Positions 53,901 through 63,200 of a stretch of 64,000 nt of DNA are shown in pieces. The DNA is from Chitinophagaceae bacterium (GTDB taxonomy: Bacteria; Bacteroidota; Bacteroidia; Chitinophagales; Chitinophagaceae). The translations under genes were made by a program, and so were the position numbers. Each line of letters opens with the position of its first letter. Within the stretch, counting starts at the first letter, position 1. The notes below the pieces were generated by a model. It saw nothing but the letters and a program-made list of their open reading frames with translations. It was not told the origin of the DNA and did no database searches. The stretch covers positions 1 to 64,000 of the forward strand of contig JAHBTL010000011.1 of assembly GCA_019638615.1 (NCBI GenBank), read 5' to 3'.

Positions 53901-54180
53901 CACAGCGATCAAAAGACAACAGTCAGACAGGTTTATTGAAGAGGCAAGTTATTTACGGCTTGCGAATGTCAGGTTAAGCTACGATGTCGGATCAAAGTTC
54001 CTGGGGCTTAATAATGTCAACCTGTACCTCAGCGCGCAAAATTTAATTACCATCACAAAGTATTCGGGTTTTGATCCGGAGGTAAATAGTTTTAATGGTA
54101 ATGACCAACGCCAGGGCGTTGACCAGGCTGCTTACCCAACATTCAAAAGATTTACATTAGGTGTTAATGTGTCTTTTTAA
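50914..54180 (+). CDS. SusC-like TonB-dependent transporter with STN domain (module 3)
   Basis: 1088 residues from the ATG at 50914 (MPSPFVWNKILRV). A GTG at 50827 in the same frame lies inside the junction hairpin and is rejected. The signal is MKITVFFLLVTCLHISA (about 14-30). The order is STN (EVSLSVKNVPLKKVFKEISR), carboxypeptidase-like regulatory domain (GTVKDAVSGDPLVGVSVVLK), plug (GEVVITGYGRVKRNEF, VVLKDAASTAIYGSRA, GVVQITTKE) and barrel ending LGVNVSF. It imports oligosaccharides and signals through FecR. SusD follows 23 bp downstream. Confidence 0.95.
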   Translation: MPSPFVWNKILRVMKITVFFLLVTCLHISAKGHSQEVSLSVKNVPLKKVFKEISRQTGISVLYSEELLKYSFPVSIDVKNAPFRQVLDECLKGQPFDYRVINNTIFLERRVVPPAPELILKISGTVKDAVSGDPLVGVSVVLKNTPVGTTTDQGGAYTLTLPDGKTDGILVFSLVGYLSREISVAGQTSIHVRLEQKEAGLGEVVITGYGRVKRNEFVGSSSVITSEQLQQTPMTTLEQGFMGRLPGVQVVQSSGAPGAGISMRIRGMTSIAGGNEPLYVIDGIPVFNDDVRGLNGISSLNPNDIASVVVLKDAASTAIYGSRAANGVVQITTKEGSRSGKTNITYSGYVSAQTVRNRLKLMSGSEYIAFATDYYNNSTNISDNARASILQELATVGNANTDWQDQVYRTGIQHSHNLSFSGGNADNIYYVSANYSNQDGVIKKTDFERVALRVNLSNKLSEKFRLDTRISLSQSKQNGFMPSEGTNTRNFGKSGVGSTLMAIPTVPVYNAEGKFNSVSPYSYTDPDVENPVAFLTATDHHVLNRVQAVTGLTYRITDNITNVLRTAIDYVDRKSDFYSPRALVQLGSQVASLTTSKSTNVLIEDYLNYKKTFGSVDVDVMLGASAQSETRNTILLRGTGFPTDQLRDNAIQAASVAAIPQTNTLKQSLASFFGRVQLNYAKKYLLSFNARRDGSSVFSENNKYANFGAIGGAWRISEENFMRNGIFNNLKVRASTGSTGNQAIAPYQSLYLGSTALTGQGAGTGISVGLAPNIPNPNLTWETTVQTNLGLDMGIQNDKYRFSFDYYIKNTKDLLATVNLPQSSGFSTIVDNVGSVRNRGIEVLLGVDIINNDNWLFSVDAQASKNTNVVLHTKDGKDLITQSQTSRTSNIVREGESLFSFYLPKYTGMGDAGEIYEDVNEDGKINGSDYQIVGTSLPDLVYGLTLNLQYKQLSFVANWQGVAGVYVNNVGQYELTNPNPNLNRVANLREYYPNPSTAIKRQQSDRFIEEASYLRLANVRLSYDVGSKFLGLNNVNLYLSAQNLITITKYSGFDPEVNSFNGNDQRQGVDQAAYPTFKRFTLGVNVSF

Positions 54181-54203
54181 GTTAAAAACAAAAAATATTA
54201 CTG

Positions 54204-55661
54204 ATGAAAACGATATTCTGTAAAGCAGCTTTATTCCTGTTTGTTTTAGGGATTGCTGCAGGCTGCAAAAAATTTTTAACCGAGGATCCGCCAAGCCAGA
54301 TAAGCCTTACTGTAATAAACGAAGAAAATTTAGATGGTGCGATCATTGGTGTGTATGAGCCTTTAACCCGCAGCAGGGGGCGTGTTTGGGAAAGTCATTT
54401 TCTTAATTCCCTTTCCCTGCTCGAAGAAACTTCCAGGGGACCCAGCAACGGGCTTGACAATTATGATTTTCTTACAGGTGACGCTACTTATCAGAACGCA
54501 TGGCCTACCCTGTACAATGCCATAGGGAGGGCCAATATCCTGCTGGCAGCACTGACCGATAACGCGAAGATACCTGAAGCAAAAAAGAAGGAGGCCATTG
54601 GCGAAGTTTCTTTTGTAAGGGCACTGGTATATTATACTTTGGTTCGGGCCTGGGGATCCGTTCCAATGCGGTTGGTTCCTGTTACAGGTTCAAATAATAC
54701 CGGGCAGCCCTTAGAGCCTGTAGATAATATTTATGCCCAGATCATCAGTGATTTCCAGGTAGCGGAAGCCAACCTGCCACCCACTACTACAAAAGCCGGC
54801 AGGGCAACTTCCGGTGCCGCCAAAGTAGCGCTTGCGGATGTTTATTTAACCAGGGAAAAGTATGCTGAGGCAAAGGCTAAAGCATCGGAAGTAATGACCA
54901 ACGCGGGTACATACGGTTATGCGCTTTTGGCATCCTACCCCGATGTTTTCTCTCCTACTGCGCCAACCCATGCGGAAGATGTTTTTTCACTGAAGTTTTC
55001 ACAGGTAGTCGGACTGGGCAATTTTATCCCGGTCTATTTTGCACCGGCAATCCCCAATACACTGGCTAAAGCTGCCGGTATTGCAGCCAGGGGGCTGGCT
55101 CAATGTGCTGCAAACGGGAATGCACCCCTGATTGCCAATTGGGATGATAACGATCTTCGTAAATCATGGAATGTCTACAATAAAGTAACCATTGACGGTC
55201 AGGTGGTTCAGCTTCAGTCATTTCCTGTAGAAACAAACTACTATTACGGCAAATACAGAGACCCGGGCGCTCTTGAAGAAACGGCTGCCGGCAATGATTT
55301 CTATTTTTACAGGTATGCTGATGTATTGTTGATTTTTGCAGAAGCTGAAAATAAAATGAATGGTCCTACCTCTGAAGCCTATGACGCCATTAACCAGGTA
55401 AGAAGAAGGGGATACGGTGTTCCCATCAATATGCCGGATGCATCAGCGGATCTGCCCGCCGGGTTAAGCCAGGCTGCATTTGACGATATGGTGTTCCGGG
55501 AACGGGGTTATGAATTTATGGTAGAAGGAAAAAGATGGTTTGACCTGGTGCGCACGGGAAGATGGGCCACCATTATTCCTGCCGCCGGGAAAACCGCCCC
55601 GCAAAAATTGACATTTGAAATCCCGAACAGCGAATTACAGAGCAATCCCGCATTGAAATAG
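54204..55661 (+). CDS. SusD/RagB-family glycan-binding lipoprotein (module 3)
   Basis: 485 residues with lipobox IAAGC (Cys21) and the following KKFLTEDPPSQ. TPR-type helices are seen in KKKEAIGEVSFVRALVYYTLVRAWG and SGAAKVALADVYLTREKYAEAKA. The C-terminal SusD end has FRERGYEFMVEGKRWFDLVRTGRW, a strong hallmark of canonical SusD proteins. It pairs with the module 3 SusC. The acyltransferase gene starts 9 bp after its stop, so here the two are directly linked, unlike module 2. Confidence 0.95.
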   Translation: MKTIFCKAALFLFVLGIAAGCKKFLTEDPPSQISLTVINEENLDGAIIGVYEPLTRSRGRVWESHFLNSLSLLEETSRGPSNGLDNYDFLTGDATYQNAWPTLYNAIGRANILLAALTDNAKIPEAKKKEAIGEVSFVRALVYYTLVRAWGSVPMRLVPVTGSNNTGQPLEPVDNIYAQIISDFQVAEANLPPTTTKAGRATSGAAKVALADVYLTREKYAEAKAKASEVMTNAGTYGYALLASYPDVFSPTAPTHAEDVFSLKFSQVVGLGNFIPVYFAPAIPNTLAKAAGIAARGLAQCAANGNAPLIANWDDNDLRKSWNVYNKVTIDGQVVQLQSFPVETNYYYGKYRDPGALEETAAGNDFYFYRYADVLLIFAEAENKMNGPTSEAYDAINQVRRRGYGVPINMPDASADLPAGLSQAAFDDMVFRERGYEFMVEGKRWFDLVRTGRWATIIPAAGKTAPQKLTFEIPNSELQSNPALK

Positions 55662-55670
55662 TTTCAGGGT

Positions 55671-56804
55671 ATGTCTAATTCCGGGTCATCGTACAACAAC
55701 CAGCAATATAAAAGCGGCCGGCTATTATCCATTGATACCTTAAGAGGGTTCGACATGTTTTTCATTTCCGGGGGAGGAACCTTTTTGGTATTGCTGAAAG
55801 GAAAGACAGGAATCGCGTGGGTAGATGCCATTTCCGGGCAGATGCAACATGCATCCTGGAACGGCTTCACCTTCTTTGATTTTATTTTCCCGCTTTTCCT
55901 GTTTATAGCGGGTGTATCCCTTTCCTTTTCACTCACAAAAGGAATAGCGCTGGGCATGACAAAAGTTGCGCTTTACAAAAAGGTGTTTGTACGGATGCTG
56001 ATATTGATCGGGCTTGGCATTCTTGATAAAAACAGTCCGATCCCTTTTTTTGAGCCTTCGCAAATACGCCTTGTCAGTGTTTTGGGGCGTATCGGCTTTT
56101 GCTGCTTCATTACAGCCTTGCTGTTCCTGAATTTTTCAACGGTGGCAAGGCTGTACTGGATAGCAGCCATACTGCTGATATATTATGCTGTATTATTTTT
56201 AATACCAGTACCAGGATATGGCGCAGGAGACCTGTCTTTTGAAGGCAATATTGTTGGATGGGTTGACAGGACTATGCTGCCGGGACGGTTAGCGGATGGC
56301 ACCTATGATGAGTTGGGCATCCTGACCCGGTTCCCCGCACTTTGCATTACCGTTTTTGGAAGCATTGCGGGCGATATCCTCCGGAAAGAATACAATGAAA
56401 ACAGGAAAACGGCAATGCTTGTGCTCTTTGGCGTTGCGGCTGTAGCGATCGGGTTGTTGTGGAATATGCATTTCCCCATCAACAAAAAGCTGTGGAGCAG
56501 TTCTTTTATCATGTTGACCAGCGGGCTGGCATTTTTAGCGCTGGCGCTTTTCTATTGGATCATTGATGTAAAGGGATACCGGAAATGGACCTTCTTTTTC
56601 GAGGTGATCGGGCTGAACTCCCTTACTATATATTTGGCGTGGAGGTTTATTGGTTTTAAACAAACCGCATCTGAGCTTTTCAGCGGTATATACCGCCCCT
56701 TGCCACAGGAATGGGATCCTGTTTTTGATGCGCTGGGAGGAGCGCTGCTCGTTTGGATATTGCTGTACATTTTATATAAAAAGAAAATATTTATTAAGAT
56801 ATAA
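55671..56804 (+). CDS. NagX/HGSNAT-like transmembrane acyltransferase (DUF5009), copy 3
   Basis: 377 residues, about ten membrane helices. IDTLRGFDMFFISGG begins the conserved part and His60 lies in QHASWNGF before FFDFIFPLFLF, as in copies 1 and 2. Later landmarks match them (PINKKLWSSSFIM, WTFFFEVIGLNSL, KKKIFIKI). It should also be an inner-membrane sugar acyltransferase, here coupled to SusD of module 3. The three copies show that such enzymes are a repeated part of this island. Confidence 0.87.
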   Translation: MSNSGSSYNNQQYKSGRLLSIDTLRGFDMFFISGGGTFLVLLKGKTGIAWVDAISGQMQHASWNGFTFFDFIFPLFLFIAGVSLSFSLTKGIALGMTKVALYKKVFVRMLILIGLGILDKNSPIPFFEPSQIRLVSVLGRIGFCCFITALLFLNFSTVARLYWIAAILLIYYAVLFLIPVPGYGAGDLSFEGNIVGWVDRTMLPGRLADGTYDELGILTRFPALCITVFGSIAGDILRKEYNENRKTAMLVLFGVAAVAIGLLWNMHFPINKKLWSSSFIMLTSGLAFLALALFYWIIDVKGYRKWTFFFEVIGLNSLTIYLAWRFIGFKQTASELFSGIYRPLPQEWDPVFDALGGALLVWILLYILYKKKIFIKI

Positions 56805-56848
56805 AGAATAGGAGAGTGTATTATATATACCCCCATATAGAAATTGCC

Positions 56849-56980
56849 GGGGCTGACCAAAAAGGTCGTTGAACGTCTTTGCGAGGGAGGAACGACTGAA
56901 GCAATCTCATTGAACGATAACGGTTTAAGTATTTGAGATTGCTTCACTTCGTTCGCAATGACGACCTTTTGGTCAGCCCC
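56849..56980. repeat. Family A inverted-repeat element, copy 4
   Basis: GGGGCTGACCAAAAAGGTCG on the left and CGACCTTTTGGTCAGCCCC on the right, with interior GAAGCAATCTCATTGAACGA, GAGATTGCTTCACTTCG and GTTCGCAATGACG. The interior is nearly the reverse complement of copy 2. It lies between the acyltransferase gene and the GH28 gene. Confidence 0.8.
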
Positions 56981-57091
56981 AGCTAAAAAATCCGAGGTAT
57001 ATCCTATGTTTTGCGGGCTCGCCCGCGGGGCTAATTTGAAATACACCCGAATTGGGTAGCTTATACCCTGTAACAGCATTCACCAATTGAA

Positions 57092-58588
57092 ATGAATATT
57101 ATCCGAAATATTATATTAAGTACTTTTTTGCTCATGAGCGGTTTGCCAGTGCTTGCGCAAGACTACCGGATAACCGATTTTGGCGCCAAGCCTGAACCAT
57201 CCTATATAAATACAGCGGCAATCAACAACGCCATTGAAGCCTGCTCCGGAAATGGCGGCGGAAGAGTGGTTATTCCTAAAGGTATTTTCAGGTCAGGGAC
57301 AATACTAATGAAGAGCCATGTAGAGCTGCATTTTGAAAATGGCTCAACCCTGCTGGCAAGTGCAGATATCAAAGATTTTCCCGTACAACCCCCGGCGGCA
57401 TATCGCTCAGGTTCCGGAGCCGGGATGGCGCTTATTTATGCTAATGGCGTTTCTGATATCGCTATTACCGGTCTGGGGGTTATTGATGGAAATGGCGCGC
57501 AATATAACCCGGATTCTGTCTCCACCGTTGGCAAGAAGGGTGGGCGCCCGCGCAATATCCTTTTTATTTCGTGTAATAATATACTGGTAAAAGATGTCAG
57601 GATGATCAATTCTGCTATGTGGAACCAGCATTACCTGGATTGTGAGGATGTGATTATTGACAGGATAAAGGTGTACAATCATGCAAACCGGAATAATGAC
57701 GGCATTGATATTGACGGCTGCCGCAGGTTTGTATTATCCAACTCCATATTCGATACAGATGATGATGCCATTACATTAAAAAGCACCGGGGTTGCCGCTA
57801 CAGAAGATGTTGTGATAACCAACTGTGTGATCTCAAGCTTTTGCAACGCTATTAAAGCCGGAACAGAATCCACGGGCGGGTTTAAAAATATTGCTGTTTC
57901 CAACTGCGTAATAAAACCAGTCAGCAATACATTGAAGCGCATTTATGGCGCTGCCGGCGGCATTACAGGCATTTCGCTCGAAATAGTGGATGGCGGCGTA
58001 ATGCAGGGCGTTACGATCAGTAATATCACTATTGAAGGCACAGCCTGCCCGTTGTATATCCGGCTGGCAAACAGGGCAAGAAAGCATGTGGCAACCGCGC
58101 CTGAACCACCCATGGGTGCAATGCGGAACATCTCGATCAATAACCTGGTCGCTTACGGCACCGGCAATTATTGTTCTTCCATAACGGCTATCCCGGGATA
58201 TTATATTGAGGATTTGTCGCTATCCAACATTCAGTTGTATAATGCAGGCGGACTTGCACCTGAAAGTTATTTCATGAAGGCAGAAGATGTTGCAGAAGAC
58301 GAAAAAGGCTATCCCCAGCCCAAAGTATGGGGAAAAGGCCTGCCATCATCCGGGTTGTTTATCCGGCATGTAAAAAACATCCAGGTAAACGGATTAATGC
58401 TCGGTGCTCAAAAAACTGATCCGCGTGTGCCTGTTATAGCCGATGATGTAGATGGGCTGCAGATTAAAAATATTATGAGGATACATAATTCCGGGGCAGA
58501 TTCCTTTTTTAAGGGTAAGAATGCAAGGAATATTTCCATTGATAAACCGTTGGGATGGGAAAGAGAGATCACTAAAATTGAAAAATAA
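57092..58588 (+). CDS. GH28-family polygalacturonase-like glycosidase
   Basis: 498 residues with a signal peptide (MNIIRNIILSTFLLMSGLP...LAQ). The mature part starts YRITDFGAKPE, the usual beginning of GH28 right-handed beta-helix enzymes, followed by IPKGIFRSGTILMKSHVELH. Catalytic acids are visible: NNDGIDID (about 201-208) and DTDDDAI (Asp223-Asp225). The GHG motif of polygalacturonases is replaced by FCNAIKAGTES and the RIK motif is not obvious, so it may cut rhamnogalacturonan or another uronic-acid-containing chain instead of homogalacturonan. It lies in module 3 with a ceramidase-like gene 2 bp downstream. Confidence 0.87.
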   Translation: MNIIRNIILSTFLLMSGLPVLAQDYRITDFGAKPEPSYINTAAINNAIEACSGNGGGRVVIPKGIFRSGTILMKSHVELHFENGSTLLASADIKDFPVQPPAAYRSGSGAGMALIYANGVSDIAITGLGVIDGNGAQYNPDSVSTVGKKGGRPRNILFISCNNILVKDVRMINSAMWNQHYLDCEDVIIDRIKVYNHANRNNDGIDIDGCRRFVLSNSIFDTDDDAITLKSTGVAATEDVVITNCVISSFCNAIKAGTESTGGFKNIAVSNCVIKPVSNTLKRIYGAAGGITGISLEIVDGGVMQGVTISNITIEGTACPLYIRLANRARKHVATAPEPPMGAMRNISINNLVAYGTGNYCSSITAIPGYYIEDLSLSNIQLYNAGGLAPESYFMKAEDVAEDEKGYPQPKVWGKGLPSSGLFIRHVKNIQVNGLMLGAQKTDPRVPVIADDVDGLQIKNIMRIHNSGADSFFKGKNARNISIDKPLGWEREITKIEK

Positions 58589-58590
58589 TC

Positions 58591-59922
58591 ATGAACAGGC
58601 GGTTCCGCTTTATTTTTATCAGGCGTCTCCCGATTTTGTGTACAATACTTTTGTACGCCCAGGTGTCAATAGCACAACTCAGGGCATCAGTAGTAAAGAA
58701 AGATATTACACCAACCGATGCGCAAATGCTGCTGGGTTATGATGCCAGGAGATCCACTGGTGTACATGATCCTATCTTTCATCGCATTGTAGCGCTTGAT
58801 GATGGCAACAGCCAGTTCTTCCTGGTTTCATCAGATATTTGCGAGATATCTCCTTCCCTGTATGATGAGGTAGCGGCAATGTTGTATACCCGTTTTAAGA
58901 TCAGCCCGTTGAACTTCTGGTGGACGGTAACGCATACCCATTCTGCCCCTGAAGTAGGTTCCCCGGGGTTGGAGCTTGTTTTCCTCGGGGATCGTTATGA
59001 GCATACCATTGATTCAAACTACACCGCCCTGGTAGTGCAAAAGCTGGTGGAAGGCATTGCGGAGGCTCGTGAAAAGCTTGTGCCGGCCCGCCTTGGTGTT
59101 GGCTGGGGATTTTCGCAGGCCAATATCAACCGCCGGGCAATTGATACAGATGGCAAAGCGTCTCTTGGTCTTAACCCCGATGGGCCGGTTGACAGGCGCA
59201 TCGGCCTGTTGCGATTGGATAAAGCAGACGGAAGCCCCCTCGTCCTGATCGCCAATTACCCGGTGCACGGTACGGTATTGGGGAAAAAGAGCCTGGAAAT
59301 AAGCGGGGATGTCCCTGGAATTGTTTCAGAGTATGTAGAGCAGAAAATTGGAGTACCCATGCTTTTTATCAATGGTGCCGCTGGTGATCTGGCTCCCATT
59401 TATAGTGTATACCCTGATCCTGTATCCGGGCATTTAAATCAGTTCAAAGTGTTATTAGGCGATAAAATAATAGAAGCCAATAAAAAGATTGCATCTGCAA
59501 ACAATAAGGTAAAGATCATTACCCGCTCCCTGCTGATAGAAACACCCAGGAAACCGGGCCTCGGATGGACGGATGAGCTTGGTAAGTATACTACTACCAA
59601 AGCAGGTGTTCATATGGTGAAGCTGCCTGTTTATTTTTTAAAGCTGACGGATGATATTACCATCTGGAGCGCTCCAATCGAGCTGTTTTGTGAAGTTGGC
59701 AGCAAGATACGCGATCGCTCCCCTTTTTCCTTTACTTTTTACTTCGGGTATAGCAACGGCTGGCTTGGGTATCTGCCTTCAGAAGATCAGTGGAAATACG
59801 GAGGATACGAAGTGAATACCGCTTCTCCGTATACCCCCTCAGCAGAACGGGATCTTACAGAACCTGTTGTCAGCTATCTGCAGGGAGAGCTGCGCTGCAG
59901 CGGAACGGTGAATAAGCAATAG
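58591..59922 (+). CDS. Neutral/alkaline ceramidase-like zinc hydrolase, N-terminal domain only
   Basis: 443 residues with an N-terminal hydrophobic signal (LPILCTILLYAQVSIAQ). It matches the N-terminal domain of neutral/alkaline non-lysosomal ceramidases: KKDITPTD, GVHDPIFHRIVALDDG, TVTHTHSAPEV (zinc His in 114-120), NYPVHGTVLG and FINGAAGDLAPIY. The C-terminal domain of true ceramidases (about 700 residues) is missing. Many short relatives in Bacteroidota occur with glycan enzymes and probably cleave other amide or ester bonds. The gene follows GH28 by 2 bp. A second member begins at 63654. Confidence 0.85.
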   Translation: MNRRFRFIFIRRLPILCTILLYAQVSIAQLRASVVKKDITPTDAQMLLGYDARRSTGVHDPIFHRIVALDDGNSQFFLVSSDICEISPSLYDEVAAMLYTRFKISPLNFWWTVTHTHSAPEVGSPGLELVFLGDRYEHTIDSNYTALVVQKLVEGIAEAREKLVPARLGVGWGFSQANINRRAIDTDGKASLGLNPDGPVDRRIGLLRLDKADGSPLVLIANYPVHGTVLGKKSLEISGDVPGIVSEYVEQKIGVPMLFINGAAGDLAPIYSVYPDPVSGHLNQFKVLLGDKIIEANKKIASANNKVKIITRSLLIETPRKPGLGWTDELGKYTTTKAGVHMVKLPVYFLKLTDDITIWSAPIELFCEVGSKIRDRSPFSFTFYFGYSNGWLGYLPSEDQWKYGGYEVNTASPYTPSAERDLTEPVVSYLQGELRCSGTVNKQ

Positions 59923-60281
59923 TGAATCAATGTCATTTCCTTTAGTGTAAGAATCATCTTAAAACTTTTAAATTGTCAGCAATACAGAAATTTATCGCAC
60001 TATTACCAGTATCCGAATAAGCCACCTTTTTTTGCGTGAGATTTGTACTGCCGCCGATCAAAGAGATAGATGAACAATGATACAAAGCTGACAGATCTCC
60101 TCAAAGCAAAAAGCAGGGGCGTTTCGGATATCCCGCCAAGTGGCGGGACCGGCTTGAGGCAATCAACAACTTAACCTTAAAAAACGCTATGCCTTTAAGG
60201 AAACGACATTAAATAATAAATGGGTAATAGGCAATATCGAACTCCTTATTCACTATTGCTCTTCGCCAATCCATCACACAC
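59923..60281. other. Gene-free gap before the CxxCH lipoprotein
   Basis: A perfect 8-bp hairpin TCCCGCCA/TGGCGGGA (60131-60148) and a loose CAATAGTGAAT / ATTCACTATTG pair (about 59917 and 60247) are present. The pair suggests a small repeat-bounded segment. No gene or terminator T-run was seen. Confidence 0.5.
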
Positions 60282-63200
60282 ATGAAACACAAACAACTAT
60301 ATCGCTCTGATTTTTTTTACCTGCTTTTTATCTTACTCGTAATAAGCACAGGCTGTAACAACTCACCTGCATCGCCTTTCAGCAAGTCCGCAGAAATGGC
60401 GCTTTCTACATTTACGGTACCGGAGGGATTTAAGATTGAGCTGATTGCTTCCGAGCCGCTCATAACCGACCCGGTGGATATGATGATAGATGAGAACGGG
60501 CATATGTACGTGGTAGTTATGCCCGGCTACCCGCTGGACGTAAAAGGCAGCGGCAAAATCATGCTGCTCACCGATACGAACGGTGACGGAAAGATGGACA
60601 GCAGTACTGTTTTTGCGGAAGGGTTGATATTGCCCAATGGCATTATGCGATGGAAAAAAGGAATACTGGTAACGGATTCTCCCAATATTCTTTACCTGGA
60701 AGACACTGACGGCGATAACCGTGCAGATATAAAGGACACGGTGATTACAGGTTTTGCCCTCACCAATCCCCAGCATAATTTAAATAATCCCGAGTATGCA
60801 TTGGATAACTGGATATATGTGGCGCATGAAGGCACGGTAAAAACCAGGAATTATGCCGAGGAATTCGGAGACCAGGGAACAGAGATCTATTTTCCGAAAC
60901 AACCCAATGGCGTGCGTTTACCGAAAAATGCCAACGGGCGTTCCATACGCTTCAACCCCGATCATAACCAGCTTGAAATGACGTCCAGCCAGTGCCAGTT
61001 CGGCCATACGTTTGATGAATGGGGGCATTGGTTTGGCTGCAACAATTCTAACCAGGGGTATGAAGAAGTAATACCCAACCGTTATTTTGAGCGCAATCCT
61101 TATTTACTTATTTCAGACGCTGTTCAATCCATGTCGGATCATTTGAATGCCCCGGAGGTTTTTCCTACCACCACAAACCCCGACAGGCAATTGCTGACCA
61201 ACGTAGGAGTGATGACTTCCGGCGGCGGGCTTACGGCTTACCTGGGCAATGCATTCCCGGCGCCTTTTAACGGCCGGGTGATGTTCATTACAGAATGTGT
61301 AAGCAATCTTGTGCATGCAGATGTATTGAAAGACAGCGGGACAAGCTTTGTTGCCAGCAGGATCTTTCCGAACAAAGAATTTTTAACTTCTACCGATGCC
61401 TGGTCGCGCCCTGTAAATATGTATGTTGGTCCCGATGGCGCCCTCTATGTATTGGATTACTACCGCAGGGTGATCGAATCCCCGGAATGGATGTCGGAGC
61501 AGGCCATAGCAGAGGGTGGACTGTATGATGGTTTAGATAAAGGTCGCATTTACAGGATTACTCCTTCTAATGCAGCAAGCGCAGAATGGACTAAGGGATT
61601 GACGTTGGGAAAGGCAGGCGTTGAAGAGCTGGCAGAACAACTTGCCAACCCGAATATATGGTGGCGGATCAATGCACAACGCCTGCTGGTTGACCGTATG
61701 GATAAGGCAGCCATACCCCACCTGAACAAAATGGCTGAAAATGCAGGCTCCCCGATGGGCAGGTTGCATGCCCTCTGGACTTTAGAAGGCATGGGGGCAC
61801 TCAACCCTGAACTTATTGAGCGTGCCTTAAAAGACAGTGTTGCCGGCATCCGTGAAAATGCGGTCAGGCTGGCGGAATTTCATTTATCTGCCACGCCTGG
61901 TCTGGCCAAAGCATTGCTGGCTATGCAGGATGACCCTGATACAAAAGTCAGGCTTCAATTGCTGCTTACACTGGGATTTATACATACACCGGAATCCGTA
62001 CAAGCCAGGAACAGACTGCTGTTCAGGGATATTAACGACAAATGGGTTCAGATCGCCGCTTTATCTGCCCCACCCGCGCAGGCAGCTTCCTTATTAAATG
62101 TTGTGCTCGAAAAATTCCAGGCTGATCATCGCGGGTATGCCTCATTGGTAGAGCGGTTAACTGCCATGATCGGTGCAGGCGCTGATGCCAAAAACATACA
62201 GCACCTTATTCAACAAGCCGTTGCTCATCAACCGGAAAAGCACTCCTGGCAGGCGCCGGTGCTGGAAGGGTTGGCGCAGGGAATAAAGAACAGCAAATCA
62301 GCAGTTGCGGTTGCAGAAAGCGATCAGAAGATGCTGATTAAAGCGTTTTTTGAAAGCGCTTCTGAAGCGCTCCGGCGTGCTGCTTTATCATTATTGAAAA
62401 CTACCGGCATATCAAACGGATCATTGAAGGCCGATGCCATCAGGAAAGCTGTTGCAATGGTATCCGATACCAGCTTACCGGATAAGCAAAGAGCCGATGC
62501 CATCAATTTTATAGCGCTTGGCGATCCTGCTCCTTATATTGACCGCTTAAAAAAATTGCTGGTTCCACAGGAAAAATTAATGGTCCAGGTAGCAGCTTTA
62601 CAAACGCTGAGCCTGGTTCCTTCAAACGGAGTATGTGAATACCTGGTGCAGCAATGGCCTGCGCTGACCAATGATGTAAGGGAAGAAGCCGTCGGCGTAT
62701 TCCTTACCAACCCGGAGCGGATGAAGCTTTTGATAGATGCACTTGAAGCAGGTAAAATACCTGGCAGCAGCGTAAGCTTTACCAGGAGTGTGCGGCTGAT
62801 GCAGGTGAACGATGACAGCCTGCGTAAGCGGGCACGAACCTTTTTCACAAAAAACCAGCAACAGGCAAAAGAGATCAATAAAGCCTACCAGGTGTCGCTG
62901 GAGATGAAAGGCGACCCGGAAAAAGGCAAACAGGTATATTTACAAAACTGTGTTATTTGTCACCAGGTAAGAGGAAAATTCGGAGTGTCAACCTTTGGTC
63001 CTGATCTCGGAACGATCCACAACTGGAAAAAAGAAGACATCATGGCGAATGTGATTGATCCCGGCTTATCCATATCCGCCGGTTATGAGCTTTGGGAAGC
63101 AGAGCTCAACAACGGGGAATTTGTGCAGGGGATCATCGCCAGCGAAACGCCCACAGCCATTACACTTAAAAACAATGGAAAACCGGATATAACGATCAAC

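Noticed and set aside
60131-60148. TCCCGCCA/TGGCGGGA hairpin as terminator of the ceramidase-like gene
   Set aside because: It lies 209 bp past the stop and has no T-run.
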